From: Umbilicaria muhlenbergii | Lineage: Eukaryota > Ascomycota > Lecanoromycetes > Umbilicariales > Umbilicariaceae | Length of the DNA stretch: 64,000 bases | Assembly: GCA_000611775.1 (NCBI GenBank) | Contig: KK106981.1 | Coordinates: 1,238,792-1,302,791, forward strand | Reading direction: 5' to 3' | Shown: positions 22,401 through 33,751 of the stretch, piece by piece | Layout of the letters: every line of letters starts with the position of its first letter | Position numbering within the stretch: position 1 is the stretch's first letter | Notes under the pieces: model-generated | What the model saw: only the letters and a program-made list of their open reading frames with translations | Database searches by the model: none | What the model was told of the DNA's origin: nothing | Program-made: the position numbers and the translations under genes

Positions 22401-25080
22401 ATCATGAAGTAATAGTGCATTTAGTACTTGTCATACATGCTCTTCATGCTTAAACTCATCTTTGCTAAAGATCAAGATATCATTCAAGTAGATCATGCAT
22501 GTGATGTTTAAAAACTCATCAAGCGCTTTATCAATGAAGGCTTGAAATGTAGCAGGAGCATTCATGAGACTGAAAGACATGACAAGATATTTAAACAGTT
22601 TGAATCATGTTCAGAATGCTGTTTTCCACTCATCTTCACCCTTAATTCATATTCAATTATATGCATCCTTGCAGTTCAGCTTAGTGAACTTCTTAGCTCC
22701 TTGAAGATGATTCAACATGTCTGATATAAGTGATAATGAGTAATGATTCTTAATAGTAATATCATTCAAGCGCTTATAATCAATGATTAATCATAGGCTG
22801 CCGTCTGATTTTGATACAAACATAACAGGTGAAGCTGTAAGTGATATTAATTTACAAATTATGTCTGTCTTCATGATGTCATCTAGATATACCTTCAGTA
22901 CATTGAGCTCAGCTGAAAACATTGAGTATAACTTTCTGAATGAAGATTGCTGCCCTGATTTCAAGTTAATGACATGATCATGTGAATCTCTCTCAGGCAA
23001 AGACTGCTTCTCAGCTGCCTGAAATATGTCTGTGAAGTCATGATATTCAGGAGGTAATGTGTTGTACACATTACTACTTCTGTCATACTGTAATGAGTTC
23101 ATCTGAAGGGTATATTCTTTCATATTAATCATTAAGTCTGATGGTCCTATGAAGTGTTCTGTAATAAAAAGGTTATTCATATGTAGAATGTTCTTCAACG
23201 CCTTCTTCTCACTGACAGTGAATACTCAGTGTGCTGTGATATGCTTCACCTTTTTCCATAGGAATTTCCTCATGTCATATTCATGATTCAGGTTTACATT
23301 GACTAGGAATGATAACCTGAGGATGAAAGAAGCTGATGCATTGTCTCATGTGACAAGAAAGCAGCTGTTATAATGATAAGGTTGACTGTTGATGTCATAC
23401 ACTGTAATAGTCAATATGATGAATTCTGACAAGTCAATCATATTGCCTCATGCGTTGGCTTGAGCTTCATAGGGTTCAGTTTGTAAAGACAGTTCATTGA
23501 CAACATATCATGTGATAATATTGCCTTGACTGTCATTGTCAATAATATATGAGTATTTTTTCTTCAGATCATCTCTTGTTGTATGAGAGTTTACCTTTAA
23601 CTGCCCTGATATCAGATGTGAGATATCATCAATGATAAGTAAAAAGATGAGCTGAAGGTTGACTGTGAATCATTTATTCACATCAACTGCAGTAGTGACT
23701 GCTGTTGATCATTTCATCATACATTTGTTTATTCAATGACTGATGACTTCACACTTGATACAGAGGCTTGCTGCTTTTCATGCATTTACTTCATTCTTGA
23801 GAATAAAGTCTTCTTGTCAGCATGAAGGTCCTGTGAATGTCTGTGTTATTATCATGATCACTTTCTCTGCAATTGATATGTGGTTTAAATTTCAGCTTTG
23901 GTCACAGCTACTTCCTTGATAAAAGCCTCATGAATTGTTTTCTCTTTCATGATTAAATTGTTGAGGGTGAGAGATTTATTATTCAATGAAAGATTCTTTT
24001 CTGTCATAGTATGATGTCTGTGTCATACTTTTGTTGTTGTTGTCAGTTTTGCTTTAATGATCCTTTTTGATGTCTAAGCGGCTTCAGAACAGTTCATGAT
24101 TGATGATGATGTCAAGATGTGTTGAAATTCTCTGCACTGATTGTCTTGCAACCTGCGTCAGATCTCAATGTCATAGTTCAGTCAGAATGTGATGAGAAAG
24201 CCTTGATCATCAGCAGTCTTGAATGAGCATCTCACTGATTTCCTTGTGTGAAGCTGAAAGAAAGCAGTAGAGTTCTGATAATCTGTCATATCAAGAGGTG
24301 ATTGTATCATAACTGTAAAATTCAGCTGCATTGAAAGTGATGATATTTTGTTCATCTGTGTCTTCACTGAGGGATAGGTTCTTCTCTAGAACCTTTAAAA
24401 AGTTGTCATAAATGATTTAAATGTGATCATGCTGCTTCTTTTGCTTTCATCAGTCACTCATGACTGTTTTCTCAAGGTAAGTGCCTGCTCAGATGATGAA
24501 ATCTCATTTGATAAGGAATTACTCTGACATCAGCTTTCAGTTTTAATTGATTTCATTCAGGTATTTTTGAAGTCTTCATCTCATGACTTTAATGCCTCCT
24601 GCATAAAGATGAGGCTCTCATGACTTTACAAGATGTTGAAAAGGGGGAGGTGTGATGTCTGTTGTAATTCAATATTGTAGTTCATGTGATGAACCTGCAT
24701 CATTCCCTGAGTTTACTGTAATTATAATTGAAGGATCTTCTTACAAGTGTTGATTAAGCTTCTGAAGCTTCCTTTTATTGTCCTTAAACTTAATTTCTTA
24801 TCATACATGTTGTAGCTGTAATCACTGGCGCTTGATGACCTCCTGATTATGAGCAGTGACTGCCTCAAGGTCTTTAATGATGTCATTAAGGTTGCCTGCA
24901 GTGATATGTTCATCATCATCAATGATGTCAGAAGTAAGAATATCAACAACTGATAATGTAAACCTGCTAATTGAAGGGCCTGTCTCAACTTGATTATCAA
25001 CTGTTTCACTGACCTGATGAGATTAAAGTGTTGATGTCATCATGTCTTATTTGCTTTCAACATGACCGTTCACCTGAAGG

Positions 25081-25096
25081 TACTGAGTGATCAGTA
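25081..25096. other. Hairpin directly inside the 5' LTR of B1
   Basis: TACTGAGTGATCAGTA is a 6-bp inverted repeat with a 4-base loop where a retrotransposon primer-binding site is expected. The same hairpin sits at 25686-25701 in B2. Its role is unknown. Confidence 0.5.
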
Positions 25097-25378
25097 TGTA
25101 AGAGGGTGAGTGTACAACAGAGTGTCATAGTGATGTTTGAATGAGATGTCATAGGCAATATAGTCATGATAAGTCAATGCAATGATTATATGTCTTCTAT
25201 TCAGTGGCAAAACTGATCACTGAGAAAGCAGGTTTCTGAACCTCCTTGTGAAGAGTTTTACTTGATGTCAAGGCGCTAGGCGCTGAGTCATCATATTTAT
25301 ATAATGTCATATTATAGTGTTGTATTATAATGTTGTATTAGTGTTGTACTGTCATACTATTATATGATGGCCCTGACA
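25097..25378 (-). repeat. 5' LTR of element B1
   Basis: 282 bp, TGTAAGAGGG...GGCCCTGACA on the plus strand, followed by TSD GACAG (25379-25383). It faces the B2 5' LTR 26 bp away. Confidence 0.92.
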
Positions 25379-25404
25379 GACAGAGATGATATAATCAGCT
25401 CAGC
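25379..25404. other. Spacer between the two head-to-head family B elements
   Basis: 26 bp holding B1's right TSD (GACAG) at its left edge and the candidate left TSD of B2 (TCAGC, 25400-25404) at its right edge. It is the only original target sequence left between the two elements. Confidence 0.8.
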
Positions 25405-25685
25405 TGTCAGGACCATCATATAATAGTATGACAGTACAACATTAGTACAACACTATAATACAACACTATAGTATGACATTATATAAATATGATGACTCAG
25501 CGCCTAGCGTCTTGGCATCAAGTGAAAACTCTTCACAAGGAGGTTCAGAAACCTGCTTCCTCAGTGATCAATTTTGCCACTGAATAAAAGATGTATAACC
25601 ACTGCATTGACCTTATCATGACTTTTGCCTATGACACCCCGTTCAAACACCATTATGATGATCATCATACACTCAGCCTCTTACA
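25405..25685 (+). repeat. 5' LTR of element B2
   Basis: 281 bp, starts TGTCAGGACCATCATATAAT, ends CTCTTACA. Differs from the 3' LTR mainly by transitions, for example GGACC versus GGGCC and TATGACACC versus TACGACACC. Confidence 0.92.
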
Positions 25686-25738
25686 TACTGATCACTCAGT
25701 ACCTTCAGGTGAACAGTCATGTTGAAAGCAAATAAGAC

Positions 25739-28700
25739 ATGATGACATCAACACTTCAATCTCATCAGGTCAGTGAAACAGTTGACAATCAAGCTGAGGC
25801 AGGCTCTTCAATTAACAGGTTTACATTATCAGTCATTGATACTCTTACTTCTGACATCATTGATGATGATGAACATATCACTGCAGGTAACCTCAACAAC
25901 ATCATTAAAGATCTTGAGGCAGTCACTGCTCATAATCAGGAGGTCATCAAGCGTCAGTGATTACAGTTATGATGTGTATGACAAGAAATTGAGTTTGAGA
26001 ACAATAAAAGGGAGCTTCAGAAGCTCAATCAACACCTGCAAGAAAATTCTTCAATTATAATAAACTCAAGGAATGATGCAGATTCATCACATGAACTATG
26101 ATGTTGAGTTATGACAGACATCACACCTCCCCCTTTTCAACACTTTATAAAGTCATGAGAGCCTCATCTCTATGCAGGAGGTGTCAAAGTCATGAGATGA
26201 AGACTTCAAGAATACTTGAATGAAATCAACCAAAATCAGGAGCTGATGTCAGAGCAATTTTTTACTGAATGAGATTTCATCATCTGAGCAGGCACCTACC
26301 TTGAGAAAACAGTCATGAGTGACTGATGAAAGCAAAAAGAGCAGCATGATCACACCTGAGTCATTTATGACAACTTTTTAAAGGTTCTAGAGAAGAACCT
26401 ATCCCTCAGTGAAGACATGAATGAATGAAATATCATCACCTTCAATGCAGCTGAATCTCACAGCCATGATACAATCACCTTCTGATATGACAGATTATCA
26501 GAACTCTATCACTTCCTTTCAACCTCACACAAAGAGATTGATGAGATGCTCATTTAAGACTGTTGATGATCAAGGCTTCCTCATCACGTCCTGACTGAAC
26601 TACAATGTTGGGATCCAACGCAGGTTGCAAGACAGTCAGTGCAGGAAATTTCAACACATCTTGACATCATCATCAATCATGAATCATTCTGAAGCCGCTC
26701 AGACACCAAAAAGGATCACTAAAGCAAAACTGACAACAATGACAAAAGTACAACACAGATGTTGTATTATGACAGAAAAGAATCCCTCATCAAACAATAA
26801 ACAATCTGCACTCAATTCACTCAATTCAGCTGTGAAAGAGAGAACAACTCATGAGGTTCTTATCATGAAAGTGACCACAATCAGAGCCAGAATCTCAATC
26901 ATATATCAATCACTGAGGGAGCAATTATGAACATTCACAACCCCCTCACGCTGACAAGGAGACTTCATCTCAAGGAATGAAGTGAATGCACAAAAGTCAG
27001 CAGGTCTCTGCATTAAATGTGAAGTCATCAGTCACTGAATAAATGATTGTACAACTGAATGATCTACAGCCGTCTTCACTGCAGTCAATGTGAATAAATG
27101 ACTCACAGATCACCTTCAGTTTGCTTCATTACTGATTATTGATGATATCTCACGTCTGATATCAGGGCAACTAGAGGTGAAACTGCACATAATGACAATG
27201 AGTGATATGATGAGCAAATCTCCACAATATTCATATATTATTGACAATGGCAGCCAGGGTAATACAATCACATGAGATGTTGTCAATAAGCTGTCCTTAT
27301 CAACTGAATCCTATGAGGCTCAAGGCAATGCATGAGGTAATGTGATTGAGCTATCAGAGTCTGTTGTACTGATGATTACAATGTACAACACTGACGGCCA
27401 ATCTTATCATTATAACAATCATTTCTTTGTCACACAAGACAACACATCAGCTTCTTTTGTCCTCAGGCTATCATTTCTAGTTCATGCAAACCCAAATCAC
27501 TACTATGATACAGGTAAATTTCTATGAAGAAAGCCAAAACATACTACTGCACACTGTATATTCATCACCAGTGAAAAGAAGGCTTTGAAGAATGTTTTAT
27601 GTATGAACAACCTCACCATTACTGACTGCTTTATAGGGCCGGCGGACCTAGTGGCTGATATGGAAAAATATACCCTCCAGATGAACTCATTACAGTATGA
27701 CAGAGGTAGAAATGTGTATGACACACTATCACCTGAATATCATGATTACACAGACATATTTCAGGTGACTGAGAAGCAGTCTCTGCCTGAGAGAGATTCA
27801 CATGATCATGTCATTGACTTGAAACCGGGGCAGCAACCTTCATTCAGAAAGCTATACTCAATGTCTTCAGCTGAGCTCAATGTACTGAAGGTATATTTAG
27901 ATGATGTTATGAAAGCAGACATAATCTGCAAATTAATATCACCTGCAGCTTCACCTGTCATGTTCATGCCTAAATCAGATGAAAGCCTGCGACTGATCAT
28001 TAATTATAAGTGGTTGAATGACATTATCATTAAGAACTGTTATCCTCTATCACTCATATCAGATATGTTGAACCGTCTTCAAGGAGCTAAGAAGTTCACT
28101 AAGCTGAACTGCAAGAATGCATATAATTGAATATGAATCAAGGGTGAAGATGAGTGGAAAACAGCATTCTGAACATGATTCAGCCTGTTTGAATATCTTG
28201 TCATGTCTTTCAGTCTCACAAATGCTCCTGCTACATTTCAGGCCTTCATTGATAAAGCCCTTGATGAGTTCCTTGATATAATCTGTGTGATTTATCTAGA
28301 TGATATCCTGATCTTCAGCAAAGATGAATCTGAACATGAGGAGCATGTATGACAAGTACTAACTGCATTATGATGTCATGATCTTCACTTTAAGATCAGC
28401 AAATGCTCCTTCAATGCAACAGAAGTGAACTTCCTGGGGTTTAAGATCAATACTGAAGGCATACATATGAGTTCAGAAAGGATTCACACCATTGAAGAAT
28501 AACTACCCTCAGAGAACATTCATGAATTGCAGATCTTTCTAGGCTTCATTAACTTTTTCTGAAGGTTTATAAGAGACTATTCATGAATTGCAGCACCACT
28601 GTTAAATCTCCTGAAAACAGGAAAGAATAAAAAGAAGACTGAGGATACATCATCCTCTCCTCTTCAGTCTCAACAGACTGCTACTAAAAGAAAGCAGAAC

Positions 28701-31700
28701 AGCCTGACCTCATTGTGAAAATTCAGTACAAGATATTCAGCATGCAACCTGCAAGTCAGAGGAGAACTACAACAAGAAAATGTCATACCTGCCTCTTTTT
28801 CACTCTCAGGAGTCACATTGAAAGTGTTTAATGCTCTGAAGGAGACCTTCATGAGTGCTTCATTACTACATTATTTCAATGAAAACAAACTCATGAGGGT
28901 TGAAATGAACGCCTCTGAATTCACAATTGATGAAATCTTGATGCAACACTTCAAGGTTGACGGTCAATTGCACTGATTATCAGTTACTTACTACAGTAAG
29001 AAGCTGCTAAATACTGAGACCTGATATGATACAGGTGAGCAAGAGCTCCTTGTCATCATGAAAGTCATGCATCATTGACGGCACTACTGTCAGGGTGCTA
29101 GACATCAAATTGTCATACTGACTGATCATGCAAACCTTGTTTGGTTCATGACTACCTCAAACCTCACATGAAGGCAGCTCAAGTGAGCTGAAAAGCTCAC
29201 TGAGTATGACTTTAAGGTCACATATCAAGAGGGCAAGAAGAACTCTGCTGATGATCTGTCAAGATGATCTGATTATGAACTGCTGAAGACTGTCAGTACC
29301 TCAATCATCACTGAAATAATGCAACAGTCCTTTCATTTAGGAAGCAAGGACTATAAGTCAGTGCAAGAGAAATTATACACACTTGCTGCAATGACACTGC
29401 AGTCAAGACGCTCAGTATGACAGAAGCTATGACAAGAGAATGTTGTACCTGTCACAATGAATACTACTGATATGATGAACACTGAAGATGATGATTTCAT
29501 TGAAACATCAGCAGTGTGAAACCTATCTGCTCAAGAAGAAGCAAGCTGTGATGAATATGTCAATATGATGAATACTGAAGCTGACAGCATGACTGAAACA
29601 TCAGCAGTCTGTGACCTACATGCTCAAGAAGTAAGCCGTGATGAATATATCAATATGATGAATACTGAAGCTGATGATACAACTGAAACATCAGTAGTCC
29701 GTGATCTACATGCTCAAGAAGCAAGTCATGACCAAATAAGAGGACTTAAATATGCAGAGCCTCAGCAGCACTCAATCAAGAATAGCTCAACAAACACTGC
29801 AGTTATGCATGATGACACAAGTCATGTTCTTATTAACCTTCAAATTGAGAATAACGCTTCTGCTGACACTGTTGAAGCACTTCAACTCATGTCTACTCAC
29901 TCATCAATAGGTGAGGAGATAACAGCTTATACAAGAATGTTTATTAAACAACTTAAATGTGTGATTCATACTGAGCAGTTGAAAGACAGTTTGATATGAT
30001 GAATATGACAGGGATTAACTACCCCTTTTGAGGATAAAAACAACTTGACCGGGTCTGAGATGATAAATATGAATATAGACATGAACCCTGAGATGATCAT
30101 GACATCAGAAATGCAGCCAAATATGACATCTATACTGTCAGATATATGAAAATGTTGGCAAGAAATAGATGATGTCATACACTATGATGATAAGGTCTAC
30201 ATTCCACAGAACTCTGCCCTCTGCAATGCAGTGATCAGTTGATTTCATGATGATGTTTTTGCAGGTCATTTCAGGAAATCAAGAACTGCAGAATTGATGC
30301 AGTGATCTTATGACTGACCTGATGCTGTCAGAGATGTATGATGTTACTGTCATGACTGTGTTGAATGTCAAAAGGTGAAGCCAGCTCATCACAAATCATA
30401 CAGGTTATTAAACTCATTATCAGTCTTAAAAGTGTCATGACATATGATGACAATGAACTTCATTATGAACCTGCCACTGAGCAGCACATATGAAAGTATG
30501 ACATGAGATTCAATCCTCATCATAGTTGATAAGTTGACCAAAATGGCTCACTATATTTTAATACAGAAGACAATGTCAGTTGCTGACTTCATTGAAGTAT
30601 TTATTCAGGACATAATTAAGCATCATGACATGTCAAAAGTTCTAATCACAGACAGAGACAAGCTGTTTATGTTAAAGCAGTGAATCAGCTTCTGCTTTCA
30701 CATGTGATGTCATCATAACATGTCAACAGCTTTTCACCCGCAAACTGACAGTCAAACAGAGAGGCAGAACCAGTCCCTGAAGGTGTATTTACACATATTC
30801 ATTGATGAGCAGCAAGAGAACTGAGTGAAGCTTTTACTCTGTGTGAAGTTCTCATACAACAACTTCATACATGCTGCTACGGAAAAGAGCCCCTTTCAGC
30901 TTAATTTAAGGTGAGACCCTCAGATGAGCCTAAGTAGGCTGCTTATACAGCACTCACATGAACAAATAAGACCTTATGCAGATGCACAGCAGCTTCAAGA
31001 TTAAATTGCAACAGCTCAGAAGCAGCTATGACAGGTCAATGAGACATATGTAAATTATTATAATCAGCACTGAACGGAGATAACATTCAAAGAAGGTGAT
31101 TTAGTACTGATCAATGAAAAGAATGTGTCAGTGAACAAGCAGATGAAGAAACTGCATTGAAAAAAACTCAGCTCATTCATGATACAACATGTGATAAGTC
31201 AGTCATCATATGAACTTGATCTCTCAGAGGATTGAAACATCTATAACATATTCAATGTCACTCTATTGAAGTCATTTCAAGGCACACGTCATGTGTCTTC
31301 TGCATTGACAGGAAAAGACCTGCTACTCAACTGAGATGATGAGTGAGAAGTTGAGGCAATTGTGGATAATCATGTTCATGACAGCAGGCTTCAATACCTC
31401 ATCAAATGAAAGCTGACAGATCAGGTGTGAGATGACACATGAGAGTCAACACACTTCATCTGCAATGCAAAGGCAAAAATATGAAAATTTCATGCTGACA
31501 ACCCTGACAAACAGAAATTCAGATGAGCCTTAAGATGTGACCCTTCAAGATTGATTGAGAAGCTGTCACAAAAGTCATGAACCTTAAGACGTGGCCCTTC
31601 AAGATTAATTGAGAGGCTGTCACAAAAGTCATAAGCCTTAAGATGTGACCCTTCAAGATTGATTGAGAAGCTGTCACAAAAGTCATGAGCCTTAAGATGT

Positions 31701-31800
31701 GACCCTTTGAGATCAATTGAAAGGCTGTCACAAAAGCCATGAGTCTTAAGAACTGAAAACTTTGTCAGCTTTGTTAACCTGATCTTCTATGACAGAGCCT
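25739..31800 (+). pseudogene. Gag-Pol polyprotein relic of element B2
   Basis: The Gag ATG is placed at 25739, 54 bp after the LTR; the first 73 codons are open. A CCHC knuckle lies at about 27010-27052 (CIKCEVISH-stop-INDC). Protease follows (about 27.23-27.5 kb). RT is open at 27585-28130 with LPERDSHDHVIDLKPGQQPS; its catalytic motif YLDDILIF at about 28.29 kb is intact. RNase H is near 28.9-29.1 kb (TDHANLVWFMTTSNLT), the integrase core about 30.3-31.1 kb, and a chromodomain about 31.35-31.5 kb (EVEAIVDN, YLIK-stop-K, DDT-stop-ESTHF). Four 18-residue repeats (ALRCDPSRLIEKLSQKS plus a TGA) close the frame. TGA stands where Arg or Trp is expected throughout. Confidence 0.9.
31526..31742 (+). 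repeat. 54-bp tandem repeat, four units, encoding an 18-codon pol tail
   Basis: Four units of 54 bp, each starting near GCCTTAAGATGTGACCC and ending CACAAAAGTCATGA. In the pol frame each unit reads ALRCDPSRLIEKLSQKS followed by TGA (probably Arg or Trp originally). The array follows the chromodomain directly. B1 has a shorter 30-bp derivative here. Confidence 0.88.
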
Positions 31801-32031
31801 GTGCCCTACAACAAGTATGACAGAGGCTACAACACTACAACATTATGATGAGATCTTTAATAGAATTACTGCATGAACTACATTATCACAGACGTGTCAC
31901 ATTGCAGAGAACACTCAAGTGCAGAAGCATTTCATTTCAAGTCTGAAGATCAAAGTGAACCTGAGATCAACACCTTGCACTTAACCCCTCATCAGTGTCA
32001 CATCAAGTCACTCTCATTTATTTACTTGTCT

Positions 32032-32985
32032 TTCATCATCTTAAACTCTTCTTCACTGTCTGATGAAGCCTCTGACCTCATCTCCTCAACACAGCGCTGC
32101 TCACAGAGTTCAATATACTCTTGATGATGATGAGATTGATGAGCATTGAGGACACAGAGAGCGTGAGCAGTGCTTTTCAGTAAGACAGCAAGAGCCTGAA
32201 TGAGCTCCTCAGGACTACTGAATTAGCATTAATCATCTCATTATGAATGCCATGAGACTCATGTTGAGGAGCAGCTGCAGGGGGCGTGAAGGATGCTGAT
32301 AATGATTGATAAAAGACAGCAGTGTGAGGATCTGATGATCAGTTGTTGAATGCTATGACTAGTTAACAATGCAAAAGTACGACATAAAGTATGACAAAAG
32401 TATGACACTTTGTCATACTAAACAAAACAAAAGGGGATTGAGGAAGGCAGACTTACAGTGTGTCATCACCCCTCTGATCATCATAGACATGCATCAGGAC
32501 AACAACATCAGAGCTCTCAGAGTCAAGAGCAGTGATGATCAAAGGCTCTGTCATGCATTGCTCACAGAGGTTGTGAAGAGATATGCAACATGTGCAGGCT
32601 CCTCTGTTCAACACAAAGCAGTGATCAACTTCAGCTCTTATACAAGAGCCACAGTGAGCAGTACCTGACAACATGTGACTGAGGTTCTCTCAAATCACAT
32701 GCTCATGATGATGAGCCTGCTGCACGTGAGCCGGCAGTGAGGTATCATCATGACATCACATAGAGCAGGAATCACTGCTGAAGACATCACTTAAAGGTAA
32801 ACACCTGACCCTCTTCAGACACTGAACAGTCAGTTTTATCATCCTGTTTCCTCATCTCTTTCTGAAGGTGTTGATCATCACAGTTTCACTCACTGACTTT
32901 GACTCAAAGCCCTCCTCATCACACTGAGCTCAGAGATTGATGAGCTTCCCTGATGAAGGCAGGTCTTCACTGTTGTCTGTGGCCG
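32032..32985 (-). pseudogene. Antisense cysteine-rich ORF of element B2
   Basis: Sister of the B1 antisense ORF. Open at 32453-32674 with HCGSCIRAEVDHC and ACTCCISLHNLCEQC, then a serine/acidic piece SESSDVVVL. Downstream (about 32.03-32.13 kb) the acidic helical tail reads EEMRSEASSDSEEEFKMMKD. The same Cys, Asp and Leu positions persist in both copies, and the gap between the two parts looks like an intron. It shares the location between pol and 3' LTR with the unrelated A1 antisense ORF. Confidence 0.5.
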
Positions 32986-33470
32986 TGAGTTCAAGAGTTC
33001 AAGTATTGATTGCCTATATACCATGTTAGCATTCATATGAAGTATGACAGGAAGTATGACACTGCAAATGAGACATGAGCTGCAAGCTTCATGATGCTCT
33101 CTTCATGAGGTGAACACCTCTGCAATGAAGAATGACATCATGAAGTCATCAGGTCACTTAATGAGCTGTGAAAAAGCTGTGAGAAGTATGATGACATGTC
33201 ATAAGAGAGATGATGAAGAAGAAACACAAGGGAAGGATGTTTTGAACCTATGATAAACATTTTAATTTTGATGTTTATGTTAGGAGGAACTTACTGCCAG
33301 GTGTGATATCATAACAATTAAGTGAAGCATGTGATCAGTCTTACTTTAGTGCAGTTTCACACCCTCACCCTACATGATCAATCATTTATCAGGCCATCAT
33401 GGTGATGTCTATGATGACAGATTCAGAGTCAATTGGCACTGAGGATGACATCATGAGAAGGGGAATGCTG

Positions 33471-33751
33471 TGTCAGGGCCATCATATAATAGTATGACAG
33501 TACAACACTAGTACGACATTATAATACAACATTATAATATGACATTATATAGATATGATGACTCAGCGCCTAGTGCCTTGACATCAAGTGAAAACTCTTC
33601 ACAAGGAGGTTCAGAAACCTGCTTCCTCAGTGATCAGTTTTGTCATCAAATAGAAGATGTATAATCACTGCATTGACCCTATCATGACTTTTGCCTACGA
33701 CACCCCGTTCAAACACCACTATGATGATCATCATACACTCAGCCCCTTACA
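33471..33751 (+). repeat. 3' LTR of element B2
   Basis: 281 bp, TGTCAGGGCCATCATATAAT to CCCCTTACA, preceded by purine-rich GAGAAGGGGAATGCTG. Confidence 0.92.

Larger units (their letters stand above)
18560..25043 (-). pseudogene. Gag-Pol polyprotein relic of element B1 (split by a solo LTR)
   Basis: Minus-strand frame from an ATG at 25043 to the 30-bp array near 18.57 kb, interrupted by the solo LTR at 19015-19447. Best preserved is the pol start at 22791-23198, with LPERDSHDHVINLKSGQQSS and ASPVMFVSKSDGSL, the entry of the RT palm. RNase H and the integrase core follow toward 19.5 kb, and the chromodomain lies near 18.83-18.95 kb. Most stops are TGA. Domain order agrees with B2, which is easier to read. 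Confidence 0.85.
9944..25378 (-). mobile_element. Element B1: family B Ty3/gypsy chromovirus, minus strand, with nested insertions
   Basis: Bounded by 282-bp LTRs at 9944-10225 (3') and 25097-25378 (5') with TSD GACAG. Once the nested A1 copy and the solo LTR are removed, its length (about 8.4 kb) matches sister element B2. Order along the minus strand: 5' LTR, Gag, protease, RT, RNase H, integrase, chromodomain, 30-bp tandem array, antisense cysteine-rich ORF, 3' LTR. Stops are mostly TGA, so it cannot encode protein by the standard code. It faces B2 head to head. Confidence 0.9.
25405..33751 (+). mobile_element. Element B2: family B Ty3/gypsy chromovirus, plus strand
   Basis: 8,347 bp with 281-bp LTRs (25405-25685 and 33471-33751) beginning TGTCAGG and ending TTACA. 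Flanks TCAGC (left) and TAAGC (right) match at four of five bases, so the TSD is imperfect or altered. It holds Gag, protease, RT, RNase H, integrase, chromodomain, four 54-bp repeats, an antisense cysteine ORF and a purine tract (GAGAAGGGGAATGCTG) before the 3' LTR. No nested insertion, so it records the empty sites for the insertions in B1. Confidence 0.9.

Noticed and set aside
31519-31740. Minus-strand ORF with four 18-residue repeats (ILKGHILRLMTFVTA type)
   Set aside because: It is the shadow of the sense-strand 54-bp coding repeat; the sense frame joins directly to the chromodomain.
9944-33751. Assembly-made inverted duplication
   Set aside because: The arms carry many independent substitutions, different tandem arrays and two insertions with proper TSDs on one side only.
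25405-33751. Terminal inverted repeat DNA transposon
   Set aside because: The terminal repeats of B2 are direct, it encodes Gag-Pol, and it has a purine tract before the 3' repeat, so it is an LTR element.
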